Assembly (NCBI GenBank): GCA_933228895.1
Contig: OW121852.1
Location: 59,066,872 to 59,130,871, forward strand
Direction of reading: 5' to 3'
DNA from: Platycnemis pennipes
Lineage: Eukaryota > Arthropoda > Insecta > Odonata > Platycnemididae
DNA length: 64,000 nt
Notes under the pieces: generated by a model
Databases searched by the model: none
What the model was told of the DNA's origin: nothing
Seen by the model: only the letters and a program-made list of their open reading frames with translations
Part shown: piece by piece, positions 21,421 through 32,799 of the stretch
Position numbering within the stretch: the first letter of the stretch is position 1
Layout of the letters: each line of letters starts with the position of its first letter
Translations under genes and position numbers: made by a program

Positions 21421-24400
21421 GGCTGATTTTTGGACTTCGGGAACAGAATTTATCAGTAGACTCTTGAACACATGACGACGTTAGATTCCTCACATAGTAC
21501 GCTTCTCATTCCCTTCATTCTCTTCTCCATTACACCCGTAAGATTCCTCACACCTACCCTCGCTCCCCTCTTTCTTGGAAACCACGTGTTCCCGTACAGT
21601 GTTGCCAAGTCGGAACTATGATTTCCGTTTATTTTACAAAAAATCTTATTTTTTATCGTAGAGGATCGATCAAAAAAGGAATGTGATCTATTTGAAATGG
21701 AGAGCACGAAAAAACTAACTCATTGTTTATAACAATTATAGTTTATAAAGTTAATATTTAACTGCAATCGGACGAGCTCAGCCTTATGACCACCCGTGGA
21801 GATATGGGCCTCGGTGAGGGTCTCGGGTCGCTCGCGAAGGGTCGGATTAGGCTCGGAGTCGAGCAAGGACCCTCATTAGCAGGCTTGACCGTCGGTAGTC
21901 CCCACCTGAGTACCTCTAACCCAAATATCTACAATATAATTATTGAAGAAAACTCGACGCATTCTTCAATGACGGTGGCAATGAATGACCAAACGCAGTT
22001 GCCAAACTTATACCTGATCGAATTCTGAGACTCCTTAGTATGGAGCGATGAGATGCGAATTTTGCAAACGGACATACCTTTATAAACTATTCTTCACTGC
22101 TGAAGGAGAGGGGACCTTGGGAAACTAATGCTTTGAAAACTTTCCAAATTACCAAGGAGGCTGGGCATCCGGACACTTGTGTCCTTGCCACCTCATAGCA
22201 ATAAGTGGATAAAATCACGCATGAGGCATTACGGTAGCGTGCCCTGGAGACCGTATTAGCCCTAAATTTCCTCGCGATCATAAAAGACGCGGGCTGGTGG
22301 TACGTAAAGCATTTGTTATGCAGGGAGAATATCCGAAGCCGGCGATAAAGACGCTGGACAGGTATTGTTTAAAATATTTTTTTCCCGTTGAAGTTTTGCG
22401 TTGGGTTCCATCAGCTATATAACTCTTGGATATTAGTTTTCTTCGATCAACTTATTCAAAATCAAAGAAAAGCATGCACTGTTACGACTCTCTATCAAGA
22501 TTAATATTTTGCCGTTACGTCAAGTTAGTTCCTAGCTTACTAAAATATGCGTAACGGAGCATGATGATTCTAAAAATAACCTAGAGAGTTATCTTGGGGA
22601 TCTGCTTTATCAAAAATACACAACTGCTTCCAGACGTCCTCGGGCTAAGAACAGTCACTCATATTATGCATACTACAATGCTTTTTGCTTGAAACAAAAG
22701 TCAACCAAGGTGCCGGTTACTTTTCAGCTTCCAAATATAAATATATAGATAGCATGCGTCATCACGATCTATCAAGGATGGCATTCGCTATAATCATATG
22801 ATGCAATAGTCACATAGTTGACTGGAAGCAAGGAAACGGACTTCAAAGAAGTCAATGTCTACGTAGAGAGATTCGCTTCCGTCAAACAGCCAACTGTTAG
22901 GTATGTCCACTATTGCTATTAATATCGCTATTAAAGGCATTCGTATTCAAATAAAGTAAACAGAAGAAAAAAAGGTGCAGTGATAATATTTTGTAGTGGG
23001 TGGCTTATCGTGGTTTGCGACAGATTATAGGAGACAGTGGCTTCATCGATGATCATTTCAGCCTTATGAGCGCAATCTTTGATGAAAGTTGTGACGTACG
23101 AACACTAGTTCAACCAATGGGCACTCCATGAATTGCTTTTAAGAACAGAGATTCCAGGTGAAGTAGAAGTCCCGGCAATGACCCGGCTAGTTAAAGCCCG
23201 TGGCTAGATTTCCTGTCCAAATGACATATTCTCATAATGAAGGCGCAATGAATTTCAAGAGGTCAGTATATTTTTGTATAAAAACATATAAGAGCAAGGA
23301 GAGGCCTTCACTAGCGTCACGGAACGAGTAAATAGTCCAGTGTATTAATGCTCTGCCATTTTAGAACCTTGATAATGATGTGTGTTGAAATGGGTAGGGA
23401 GATTAAAAGGGTTGAGGAAACTTACAAAGTTTCGTTCTTATTTTCAACTATGGAAAATTTTCACAATGTAAAGACCGATGTTCTTTCTATGCCTCTGATA
23501 TTTGAACCCACTATTGATAGATTTCAGATCACACACCACCAGGGATCATTTGGTCAAATATTTTCTTCTTACCCTTTTAGAGCTCCATTCCATTCATAAA
23601 TGGCTTTCGGATTTCACACTGAATAGTAAAAAATGTGGACAATAAACCCACGAATACACTGATTATTTCATTCCACTGATTCTTCTCACTGACAATATCT
23701 TCAGTATCCTTAATGGAGAGAATTAAAACGATGGTATAATGCTGGGTAAGCGAGGGCGACGAAGAAAGAGAAAATATATTATGGTGGTGAAGAGGGGTAG
23801 GAAATATGACGAGATGAAGACGGAAATATCTTGATGTTGATTAGGGACACTCCATCAAAACCTACCCTAACCGGTAGGCAACTATCAATCAAAAATAATA
23901 AATTCAGTATGAAAGTGAGTTACCTAGTCTTCATCTGAACATCATCTGCGTAGCGACATTGTAATAACTACGGCGTAGTTTCTAGGATTGGACAGCAAAG
24001 CACTAGCCTCGATTGAGCTTAATTCTTATGAGAATATCCAAATTTATTATTATATGCACGGGAAAAATTTTCATAATCTTTTTGAGCTGCGAAATGCACA
24101 CCATAGCATAAGAAAAGAGTACCGAAATGCCTTAAAAAGACATTGAAGACAGCAAAACAATGAATTCGAGATTTCATTCTGTCAAGGTTACGGAATGAGT
24201 GGCGTCCTTGGTGGTTGAGTTCCACGGCGCTTCATTTGTCACACTTGCGCGTACTGAGTAGTTGAGGACCCTAAATGACGACTTGTGTGGTACTTTGATG
24301 GCACTTGTCTCAGCGATGACACGGAAAGAATCTTTAAGACGGCGGAACGAGTGGCTCTGAGAGATGAAGACTGTGAGGGTCTTGCTCATCCACGAGCACC

Positions 24401-25070
24401 TTTGGAAGAGAAGAAAGATAAAGGGATTTCACACCCCTTCTCACTTTAATGAATGTGAAGACAAATGACTCGGTTTAAGTTGACGCCGCTGGGAAAACAA
24501 ATAATGTGGAAACGTTTTGCGAAAGAGCTTGAATAAATCTATTCTAGCTGTTAATACTGGAATATGGTGAATAGAATAAACTCGGTTTATTCAATTAATC
24601 ATGAATTCATTCCACAAGGTGAATTCGCCATCCATCGATTTCACTGGAATATGGACCGCGGTATTTTTTGCGTAGTACCCCCCCTCGTAACAATAGGTAT
24701 TATTCCTTAAGATACCCTTAAATACGTAACTCTGCCAATGAATTCTCGAACACTGCCAATGATTTTTATGTGATCGATAACGAAGACATGCTTCATAAAT
24801 ATCTTATTTATTTCTTAGGACTATTATTGATTCCCTATTTATTATTTGCACTATCATTATTATTTGAGCCAAAAATGAGTTGATAATGTATCTTTCTCCA
24901 AATGTAACCCTATTGAATATTGGATGCTTCCTTTCAGTCAAAAACGTATCGTAAGGGTCGGCCTGACCCCTTCCTTCCCCCTCGATCGTTACGTAATATT
25001 TGCACGACTCCTTGACAACAACTGTTTCTTTCCGAGAAACCCGGCGCTATTTACCTGCCTGCTATTAACC
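21421..25070. other. no gene recognised
   Basis: About 3.6 kb without a recognisable gene. There is a short GC-richer patch at 21780-21910 (GGTCTCGGGTCGCTCGCGAA). Its 80-codon frame has no recognised similarity. Remaining frames are short and AT-driven, and no known repeat family from this window occurs here. Confidence 0.4.
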
Positions 25071-25074
25071 TGCT

Positions 25075-25270
25075 ATTAACGAAACGCTCCAAGGGGTCCA
25101 CGGATTAACGTCCCGTCCGACGGTCGAAGCACTTGTCTCAAAAAACTCTCTACAAGGCACTGTTGGGCAAGTAGAGACCGGTATATTAATGATAAATCCG
25201 CCTTGACCGGGATCCAAACCCGGGCCTACGGGATGAAAGGCTATAGTACTCTAGCTGCCTCATCAACCCG
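25075..25270 (-). repeat. tRNA-derived SINE (head plus body)
   Basis: On the - strand the head contains GGCAGCTAGAGTACTATAG and a B box within GGGTTTGGATCCCGG (about 25228-25205). The body then gives the diagnostic CCGTCGGACGGGACGTTAA and CCTTGGAGCG (complement at 25082-25125). It lies just downstream of the Penelope-like element's endonuclease remnant. Confidence 0.75.
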
Positions 25271-25379
25271 ATCCTCATATAGATAGTCAGTGGCATGGAG
25301 AAAAAGGAAGAGTAGGAGGGAAGCACTCGTTCATTCGCCAAACACATGTTGTCCTTGGAATGCCGGATAATCTCTAGCG

Positions 25380-26720
25380 TCTCTAGATACATAGTTGGAT
25401 AATCTCGAGTCTCTTTATGCCTGCTTCTGAATGGGGGATGACCGGTGGAAAATCACTTTGATGGTTGTTATCTGGGAAATGATTCGAGAACATGGAGTAC
25501 ACTTTATTTTTCTCATAGCACTTTGAATGCTCACTCACTCTGATGTTTACCCTGCGCTTAGTCCTGCCATGTATTGTACTAAGCAATAATATTATTGAAG
25601 GGAGCAAATACCGCTTTTTCGTACAGGACGAATCGCATCTTTAGCATTAAAAAATGTTTTCAGGGTTGAGTGGGTGGTATATGATATACTGTATTAATCT
25701 TTAGGAAAGCATGAGAAAACAGAATGTGAAATATTACCTGGGAAGGGTAACCTACACAATTTTGTCTCATTGTTGGTGGGGGATAAGAGATACGACACGG
25801 AGACTGCAATTCTCGTATAGGATATATTAAGAATATTGTTGATAACTGTAGTTTGTTACCCATTATCTGTTGCCATATGTTTTATAATATTCAACTAGTT
25901 TTCATAGTGGACTTCATCAAGTGGGTTTTCTAATAACCTATTGATTAAAGCGTGAAAGACTGCTGTCTTATGTTGGATGGAGTATCTTGGGTCTATTGGG
26001 ATAATTTCATCTGTGGTAGCAATGATGCTTGCCATTCAAGAGTTGAACTGTTAAGCAAGATAATTTACGCATTGAAATCCAGTTTTTATAGTTTTATTCT
26101 ACTGCTGAATGTGTTAATTAAATTATAGACTGAATCAAATAGTCTAATTGTGCCCCTCCAGCCACAAACATCATCCACGTATCTAAACCATGTGTTTTTC
26201 CATCCTGTATCGTGTATCTAAAACACGTTCACGTGCTTTAGTATGTCGTGATCTGAATTTTAACTTAACTTCAAAGTTGCCCAAGAATACTTCAGCAAGA
26301 CAAGGTGACAAAGAGAACCCCATAGCAAGTCCTTTTTTTGAATGCAGTAATTGTTGTTAAACAGGAAAAAAATTAGGTTGATGCAAAGTTCAGTGAGATC
26401 ACGAATTTCATTATTAATTACCGGGCAAACCTCACAATTTGTAGGAATGATATCTAAATGTCTTCTTCTCGGGACTCTTGTGAATAGGTTTCTGGCCTTG
26501 AATTAATCTGTTTGGTATTGGTTGGAGGGGGGTTGAATCTATGAGTTTCTCAATCAAATCGATTGAGTTTTTGATAGCAAATTTTGGAGAAAAAATTGCG
26601 TAGTCCTTTGCAGTGAAATTCATTTTGGATGCTAATTTGTTGGTGAGGGCGTACTAAAATCGAAAAAATTAAGGAATTAGTCATAATCACCTATCTCAAA
26701 CGTTGAATATTTATAATTTT
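25380..26720 (-). mobile_element. Penelope-like element, decayed RT and GIY-YIG endonuclease
   Basis: On the - strand, with several frameshifts, RT pieces follow in the right order. LIEKLIDSTPLQPIPN lies near 26560-26510. ELCINLIFFLFNNNYCIQKK near 26385-26335 is followed by a GLAMGSPLSP-type motif (GFSLSPCLAEVFLGNFEVKL, 26320-26262), WFRYVDDV with the catalytic Asp pair (near 26198-26175) and the block VFHALINRLLENPLDEVHYE (near 25955-25900). After a linker, the - strand frame at 25607-25383 has RVSEHSKCYEKNKVYSMF, SNHFPDNNHQSDF and AGIKRLEIIQL, matching the second half of the GIY-YIG-type endonuclease of EN-containing Penelope elements. RT plus C-terminal EN in this order is diagnostic. It is not functional. 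Confidence 0.8.
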
Positions 26721-27119
26721 ACCCCTTCTATCAACTTAAGCGATATTCACGCCGCGAGTCTAACCACTACGGGTAGAAACATTTATTTAGCGAGATTCAT
26801 TTATCAAACACTCATTTCTCTTTTAAGATTGAAAATCACCTAAGAAGCTTGCAACTCAGAATTTTCCAAGGGTTGTGGGTAAGAAACTATCAATAGCAGA
26901 ATATTTAATCCACCCTTTAAAATGAAGTGAATCACAATTGAAAGGTCGAGTGTGACATCTGTAGTTTTACGAAGGAAGCGACCGATGGATGAAGTCAGAT
27001 GTACCATGGGAGATAATAAAGGTTAAGATGGAAACAAACTATTGATTTTTCTACCAAATATGGTAATTTTAGATTGAGTGTCCCTTAGAAACTTTACATT
27101 TCATTCATCCGTCCGCTCT
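26721..27119. other. no gene recognised
   Basis: AT-rich spacer between the Penelope-like element and a LINE fragment. It may include the undetectable 5' part of the Penelope copy. Confidence 0.3.
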
Positions 27120-27785
27120 ATCCCAGCGTAATTTCTCTCTTTAAATCGGCATATTTCCTGCCTCTCTTCATACCATCAACAATACCAATTCATCACCCTC
27201 TCTTAGCTTGCCTTCTACCTTTAATATCAAGCTTTTGCATTCCACTGCCACTAAATACCTGTTCCATCCACACAAACTGCTCCTTCCTCTATATTTCTGC
27301 CAGTAATCTTCTCCAGTGGAGAGCTGCATCAATCCACTCTTAAGATGGCTGACAGATGACATTGAACATTCTTTCCCTCGACCATATTCTTACACTTCAT
27401 CATCTGCCCGCTTTTCCATACGCTGCGAATTCTCCATTATCCACATTCCCTCAAGTTTCCAATTATTTCTCGTCCCCCTTCCCAATGGTCCATGTCTCAA
27501 ATCCATATAAAGCCACATTATGCATCTCGCTCTTCACTAACCTTTCACTTAAACCCCTTCTCAAAGTTGTCGTCGTAAGTTCTCTTCTGCTGGTAAAAAC
27601 CAGCTTATCAAAAAGCATTTATCTCCCGACATCATTAATACAACACTCACCTTCGTCAAATATGCTACCCAAGTTTCTTTATACTCGAGAAACTCATATC
27701 TTTTATTTTGTTGAAATAGGCTATTATAGAGAAGGGAGGCAGGGTAGAAGGAACCCTGACGTAGCCTACCACTAACGAAATGCAC
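27120..27785 (-). mobile_element. decayed RTE-like LINE 3' fragment
   Basis: On the - strand, ALYGFETWTIGKG near 27515-27478 is the ETW block of RTE-like ORFs. Downstream are remnants of the AFEMWCWRRM and WRRLLAEI-type positions (27330-27290), broken by stops. It belongs to a different subfamily from the 12-17 kb copies. Confidence 0.6.
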
Positions 27786-27905
27786 CTCGATACTGAAGGG
27801 GGAACCACGATTTCACTGAAATCTGTCAATGTCCGGATTCAAATCCAAACCCTTCGAGGTGGAACGCATGTTCTCTTACCACTACACTATCTTGATCTAC
27901 ATCCA
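27786..27905 (-). repeat. tRNA-derived SINE (head)
   Basis: On the - strand, TAGTGTAGTGGTAAGAGAAC (A box, near 27890-27870) is followed by GGTTTGGATTTGAATCC (B box, near 27852-27836). Box spacing is tRNA-like, and no typical body follows. Confidence 0.6.
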
Positions 27906-28790
27906 TTCAGTATAATTGAAAATTAATTAAAAAAGTAGTAGATACAGGACAAGGGGCCGCATAAGCTACTACAATAAACCTATAATTAAATATAACACAC
28001 TATATAACACTCCAATAACACACAATATATTTAAAACATTTTACTGGGAATTTATTACGGAGTTGTACTATCTATTAAACAATGACAGTCACAGCCATCA
28101 CATCGAGGAGAAATTTTCTCTTCTGTAAAGAGGAACGAGTGGGTCAGGGCGCGATTCCGATTCTTAAACGTGTGATGACGACTTCCTCTCTGTGACTACC
28201 CCTGACGGAAGTGGGCCACACTGACGTTACTGGTTTAATTGTCCGTAATATACAAAAATATATTTTAATATATTTGGGCTTTTAATACTTCCATTTTTTT
28301 CTAAATTTATATCAATGGATATTTATTGATATAAATTAGATTATGCATGGTGCAAAATGACCAGTTGTCGACGCACCCCATAAATTTAAACCTACTAATA
28401 CTACTTAAATAATGACGTTCGTCTCGGCCACATTGTGCTCTGGGAAATGGCATGAAAGTCAAAGTCGATTGTGAGAAATCTGGCATCAACGCCCTTGCCG
28501 CCTCAAAACCATAAGTATATGAAAGCACGCTTGGGCCATAACGTAAAGTGGCGTTCTCTGGCAGTCATGCGGACTCACGCAGTTTCCACGCAGTTGGATA
28601 TGTGTGTACGTCATGATAATCTGAATGCTATACGAGTATCCGTCCATGGTATTTAAATGGAAACCAGCATAAAGGGGAAACGATGCATTTTACGCAGTTA
28701 AAGTTTTGCATTCCACTTCCGTCATTATGGAATAACAAATTAATACTCTAATATAAGAGCTATAACTCATCGAATATACCAACTATTAAT
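27906..28790. other. no gene recognised
   Basis: AT-rich. Overlapping antisense frames at 28307-28656 have no recognisable content. Confidence 0.4.
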
Positions 28791-28794
28791 AAAG

Positions 28795-29300
28795 TTCTAC
28801 CAGTCGTGGTCATTGTTCGGGCACAATTTTTGACGTTCATTTCTTCACACTATTTCTCTCGTCAGCTTAGCATATGTCTTATCATTCTTCATCCCATCCG
28901 AATATATTTTTCTCCGCTGCTTGTCTTCTCCTTTCCAACACTGGCTCCATTCCACTGTTTACTACATACTCCTTTCATCAACCTCCCTACCGCTACTGTA
29001 TACCCTTACATTCTTCTTGCAGCTTCTCCTCGATCATGTATAGCACCTCAATATTTTTCCTTATGTTAGTCCATCGTACTTCTCCCCATTCTTATCCAGA
29101 CTCACATCTCATTGTCGGAGGGCAACTTTGTCTTGCTCTCTCTCTCGCTTCTCTTTTATATAGTCCACGTTTCACAACCATATAAACCCCCTCTCCAAGT
29201 CAAACCATTCCCCAAATTTTTCTTATCATCTTTATAAAGTGTTCTTTCAGTAAGTTCTGCTCTGTTTGAAAATGCTTTTATTGGCATTGCAATCCTCTAG
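28795..29300 (-). mobile_element. decayed RTE-like LINE 3' fragment
   Basis: GLYGCETWT is read on the - strand at about 29190-29164. The sequence beyond it (toward 28800) retains the composition and spacing of the LINE C-terminal third but with many stops. It is similar in kind to the fragment at 27.1-27.8 kb. Confidence 0.6.
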
Positions 29301-30600
29301 TGAAAATCATTGGCACTGCATTTACACTCATCCAAAATAATATCCAATTAACTGAACTGCTCCACCTCCAGTTTTTGAACTCTTACTGTCTGTACTGTTT
29401 ATTTTTTACTTCTTTTTTTCTTTCATACTTTTTTTCCGGAGAATCTATTTACTTTGTTTTTTTGCCGTCGTTATGTGCTATTTACTTGAGCACTAGTGCA
29501 GTTGATTACTCGGTAGATGACGTAATATTCACATTTGAAATTGAAAGAAATATTTCAATTTTTGAGTAAATTTTGAATTTTGAAGACACTCTTTGGATTA
29601 AACAGCAATACGTATGTACAATTCAATTCTTAATTTTGCATGACATTTCAATGTGTCTTTCTGGGTTACACATAATTGAACGAGCTTATTACTAATAGAG
29701 CTACCTCTTTTAAGTCAAATTACCAACTGCATTTAATTTTCGGAGCATACGTGTGGAAGACAGATTTCTTACAGTAGGTGAGGCAATTTTAAATGCATGC
29801 ATTTCATCGCGATGAAAAACTTTGCAGTTTAAAGTTTATGCCATTCAATCGTATGGCAATCGCTAAAATAAGAATAAATTGAGAAATATGTCATAAAACT
29901 TGAAAGTATTCCAAGTATCCCGAAATCAATTCAACTGAAAACTTTATGCACTTCCTTTCTTTTAGCCTTTATTTATATTTTCCTTTTCAGGAAAATAAAG
30001 GAATACTTAATTTTTTTTGGCAATTTTGGATTTTCAGGTATCTATAGGACTTGGGATAAAGTGAGCTGTTCTCATAGAGGAGTCGAGGACGACCCATTAT
30101 CAATCTGTAAGGACGGAAGGACAAGATTCCCGCAGAAAAGGTGAAGGACATCGAAACAGCAGGAGACGGGAACATACATCGCCAGAAGGGAGGTGGAGGT
30201 ACCTAAGGGCGGCGGGAGACCGCTACCCTATTTTTCGTGGAAATCTTTGTGGGGGAGGATTGCACAAGGCAAGAGAAATCTGCACCCGCGGAGATGGGGC
30301 AGGGGAAGAAGACTAAGCATTTGCGGTGGTGGAATCCCAGGCGATTGCCTCTTCCAAAAGGTAGGATCAGCACACAGCATTGCATTCACAGGTTTAATTT
30401 GAACTGCACTTTTCATTGTGTGGGCTAGGTGATACAAAGGATGCAATGATGAGGATTAGCAGTGAACAAAGATATCTGTAAGGCGCGCGATCTCGTCATA
30501 ATTATTTTTTTAATAGCGCCTAGAAAATTTTATATTAGGCGCCGCGAGTGGTGATTTTTGTCTCCAATATGTTAGCAGCTGTGATGGTATTTTTATGGAC
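29301..30600. other. no gene recognised
   Basis: AT-rich up to 30050, then a purine-rich stretch at 30060-30350 (GGGCGGCGGGAGACCGC) with overlapping frames on both strands. No domain or splice-supported exon can be defended. Confidence 0.35.
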
Positions 30601-30616
30601 TATAAGAATTTTAGTC

Positions 30617-30776
30617 ATGGCTCTGCATTTCTTTCGGGATTGCTCCGCGTATTTTGACTTCGCTTGACAACAGTTTCGCCGGCATTCCAGCTGGCGTCTT
30701 CAGATCGACTGCTGAAACTGTTGTCAGGTGAAGTCAACATACGCGGAGCAATTTCGAAAGAAATGCAGAGCCATTC
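30617..30776. repeat. 160-bp hairpin with hammerhead-like core
   Basis: ATGGCTCTGCATTTCTTTCG at 30617 is matched by its reverse complement ending at 30776. The arms (about 63 bp, few mismatches) continue through GCTCCGCGTA and TTGACAACAGTTTC. On the - strand the apex reads CTGAAGA, CGCC, AGCTGGAATGCC, GGCG, AAAC, TGTT, GTC. This fits CUGANGA, a 4-bp GC stem II, GAAA, a 2-bp stem III with a UGUU loop, and a GUC cleavage triplet of a minimal type I hammerhead. A 12-bp direct repeat AATTTTAGTCAT flanks it (30607-30618 and 30808-30819). The long arms would compete with stem I folding. Confidence 0.55.
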
Positions 30777-30897
30777 ATTGCCACGCAGCGGAAACCTTCG
30801 AACGAACAATTTTAGTCATATTTGACAAAGTTAACCACTGACTGCACCCTCGAAAGGAAGGTTCCTGACTTCCGTTACTTTGAAGGAGAGATACATT

Positions 30898-30955
30898 ACA
30901 ATTCCTTTTCTGCTCATAAAACAATGACGATACACATAATAGACGGACAGATAAT
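30898..30955 (+). repeat. left member of ~60-bp direct repeat flanking fold-back element
   Basis: CTCATAAAACAATGACGATA is followed by ACACATAATA and CAGATAAT. The same order recurs with indels at 32399-32458, immediately beyond the other end of the fold-back element. Confidence 0.7.
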
Positions 30956-30959
30956 ACAT

Positions 30960-32391
30960 GGGTCATTCCACCTCAATTCAACAAACGTTTGTCCCTTAGG
31001 GTCTCAGATTTTGATAAAAATTGGTGTATGGGAACAAAATCAACTCAAACTGAATACTCTCAAACAGTTTTGTGAAAAAAATTTTTTGAGCGAATTATGC
31101 ATGTTTTAATTTTTTCGCATTTTTAGCAAAAATCCGAGCCTTAAATCATATTATCACTTATATCTCCGCTTGTAATTGTCATACAGCAATGATTAATAGC
31201 TCTTTTTAAAGCTAAATATTTATTGAATGCAAATATATCAAGAAAAAATTATTTTCTTCTAAACCCTATTGTTGTTAATTACTAATGTTTAAAAAATTGT
31301 TAATAAACTTTTCTCAAATACTCCATCTCAGAATCGGCCGAAACTTTATTTCCGTAATCTAAACATACCCACCTTACTATTCCAAGAATAAAATTTAGTG
31401 GCATTTCATAAATGCGTTTTTTATAAATATTTAAACATTTACCATTTTCATTCGCGCGGCCCGTCGGCTTCCCCATTTGTGATACATGCAGCAGACACAC
31501 GATGCAAACCTAAAAATTTCCTGATTGCTCAAGGTTGTGGCTATATGAGATAAAATATATTATAAACTATAAATGTTAACAACAATTGTTATTTGTTCTT
31601 TCACTTTTGAGCTAAATATTGAGTTGATCCAAATTTCTCTTGAATGTTTGCCCCAATTCAGCTTTTAGGCAGTGTTGACAGGACTAAATTTTTTTCACTG
31701 TAGGAATTAGCTTCAGCAAATATTTCCTTGAGTTCACTTAGCATTTCACACCCTACTAACTCTTATGAGCCGAAGGAAGTTTTTGCTTTTCCCCATACTT
31801 TCCTGGTTGCTCTTCGATAAACAGAAGTAATTTTATGATTTTTTTCTATAGAGTATTTTCTACTTCTCAATTTTCTCTTCTCAACTTCAACTTCTCAAAA
31901 GAAAATGGTAAATGTTTAAATATTTATAAAAAACGCATTTATGAAATGCCACTAAAAATTATTCTTGTAATAGTAAGGTGGGTATGTTTAGATTACGGAA
32001 ATAAAGTTTCGGCCGATTCTGAGATGGAGTATTTGAGAAAAGTTTATTAACAATTTTTTAAACATTAGTAATTAACAACAATAGGGTTTAGAAGAAAATA
32101 ATTTTTTCTTGTAATATTTGCATTCAATAAATATTTAGCTTTAAAAAGAGCTATTAATCATTGCTGCATGACAATTACAAGCGGAGATATAAGTGATAAT
32201 ATGATTTAAGGCTCGGATTTTTGTTAAAAATGCGAAAAAATTAAAACATGCATAATTCGCTCAAAAAATTTTTTTTCACAAAACTGTTTGAGAGTATTCA
32301 GTTTGAGTTGATTTTGTTCCCATACACCAATTTTTATCAAAATCTGAGACACTAAGGGACAAACGTTTGTTGAATTGAGGTGGAATGACCC
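30960..32391. mobile_element. fold-back element with ~490-bp inverted arms
   Basis: The left arm 30960-31449 starts GGGTCATTCCACCTCAATTC. The right arm 31901-32391 is its reverse complement with roughly ten differences by eye. The spacer is ~451 bp. ACAT abuts both outer ends (30956-30959 and 32392-32395) and may be a 4-bp target duplication. The spacer on the - strand (about 31740-31605) reads LKEIFAEANSYSEKNLVLST, LPKS, then IGANIQEKFGSTQYLAQK. This resembles an uncharacterised ORF that I recall from repetitive invertebrate DNA (PKSW...IQEEFG...). Both arms also carry the same reading NGKCLNIYKKRIYEMPL to EMEYLRKVY. The transposon superfamily is undetermined. Confidence 0.75.
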
Positions 32392-32398
32392 ACATCAT

Positions 32399-32458
32399 AA
32401 ATCCTTTTCCTGTTCATAAAACAATGACGATAGGTACACATTATAATACACGGGCAGA
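32399..32458 (+). repeat. right member of ~60-bp direct repeat flanking fold-back element
   Basis: TTCATAAAACAATGACGATA then ACACATTATAATA and GGGCAGATAAT. It is a diverged copy of 30898-30955 in the same orientation. Confidence 0.7.
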
Positions 32459-32799
32459 TAATCTAATTTAACATGGCATTCATTTTCCTTTAATTGAACG
32501 TCCATCTACCATCAATTGCCTAAAACCTTGATCTCAACGAAAAGGAAAGGTGTTTTTCCAGGAAAAAATACTTCTTGCACTTTCTGGCATTTCAACAAAG
32601 ATACTGAGGCCAACCGACAAATTTCAGACCATCGCTACTATGTTTGAAGGGGTACTTACAATTAGAATAATAAACACGATCACGATTTATTCAAAAAAGT
32701 ACTTTTGAACATATTCCTAAAAAAACTCGGTGAGTTATCTTTTTCTAAATAATATACTAGAGTAAAAATCACGTATATGCCACGAGTAGAGGAAAAAGT

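Noticed and set aside
31300..32050. Two ORFs sharing NGKCLNIYKKRIYEMPL as possible duplicated genes
   Set aside because: They are the same sequence in the two arms of the fold-back element, read in opposite directions; not independent genes.
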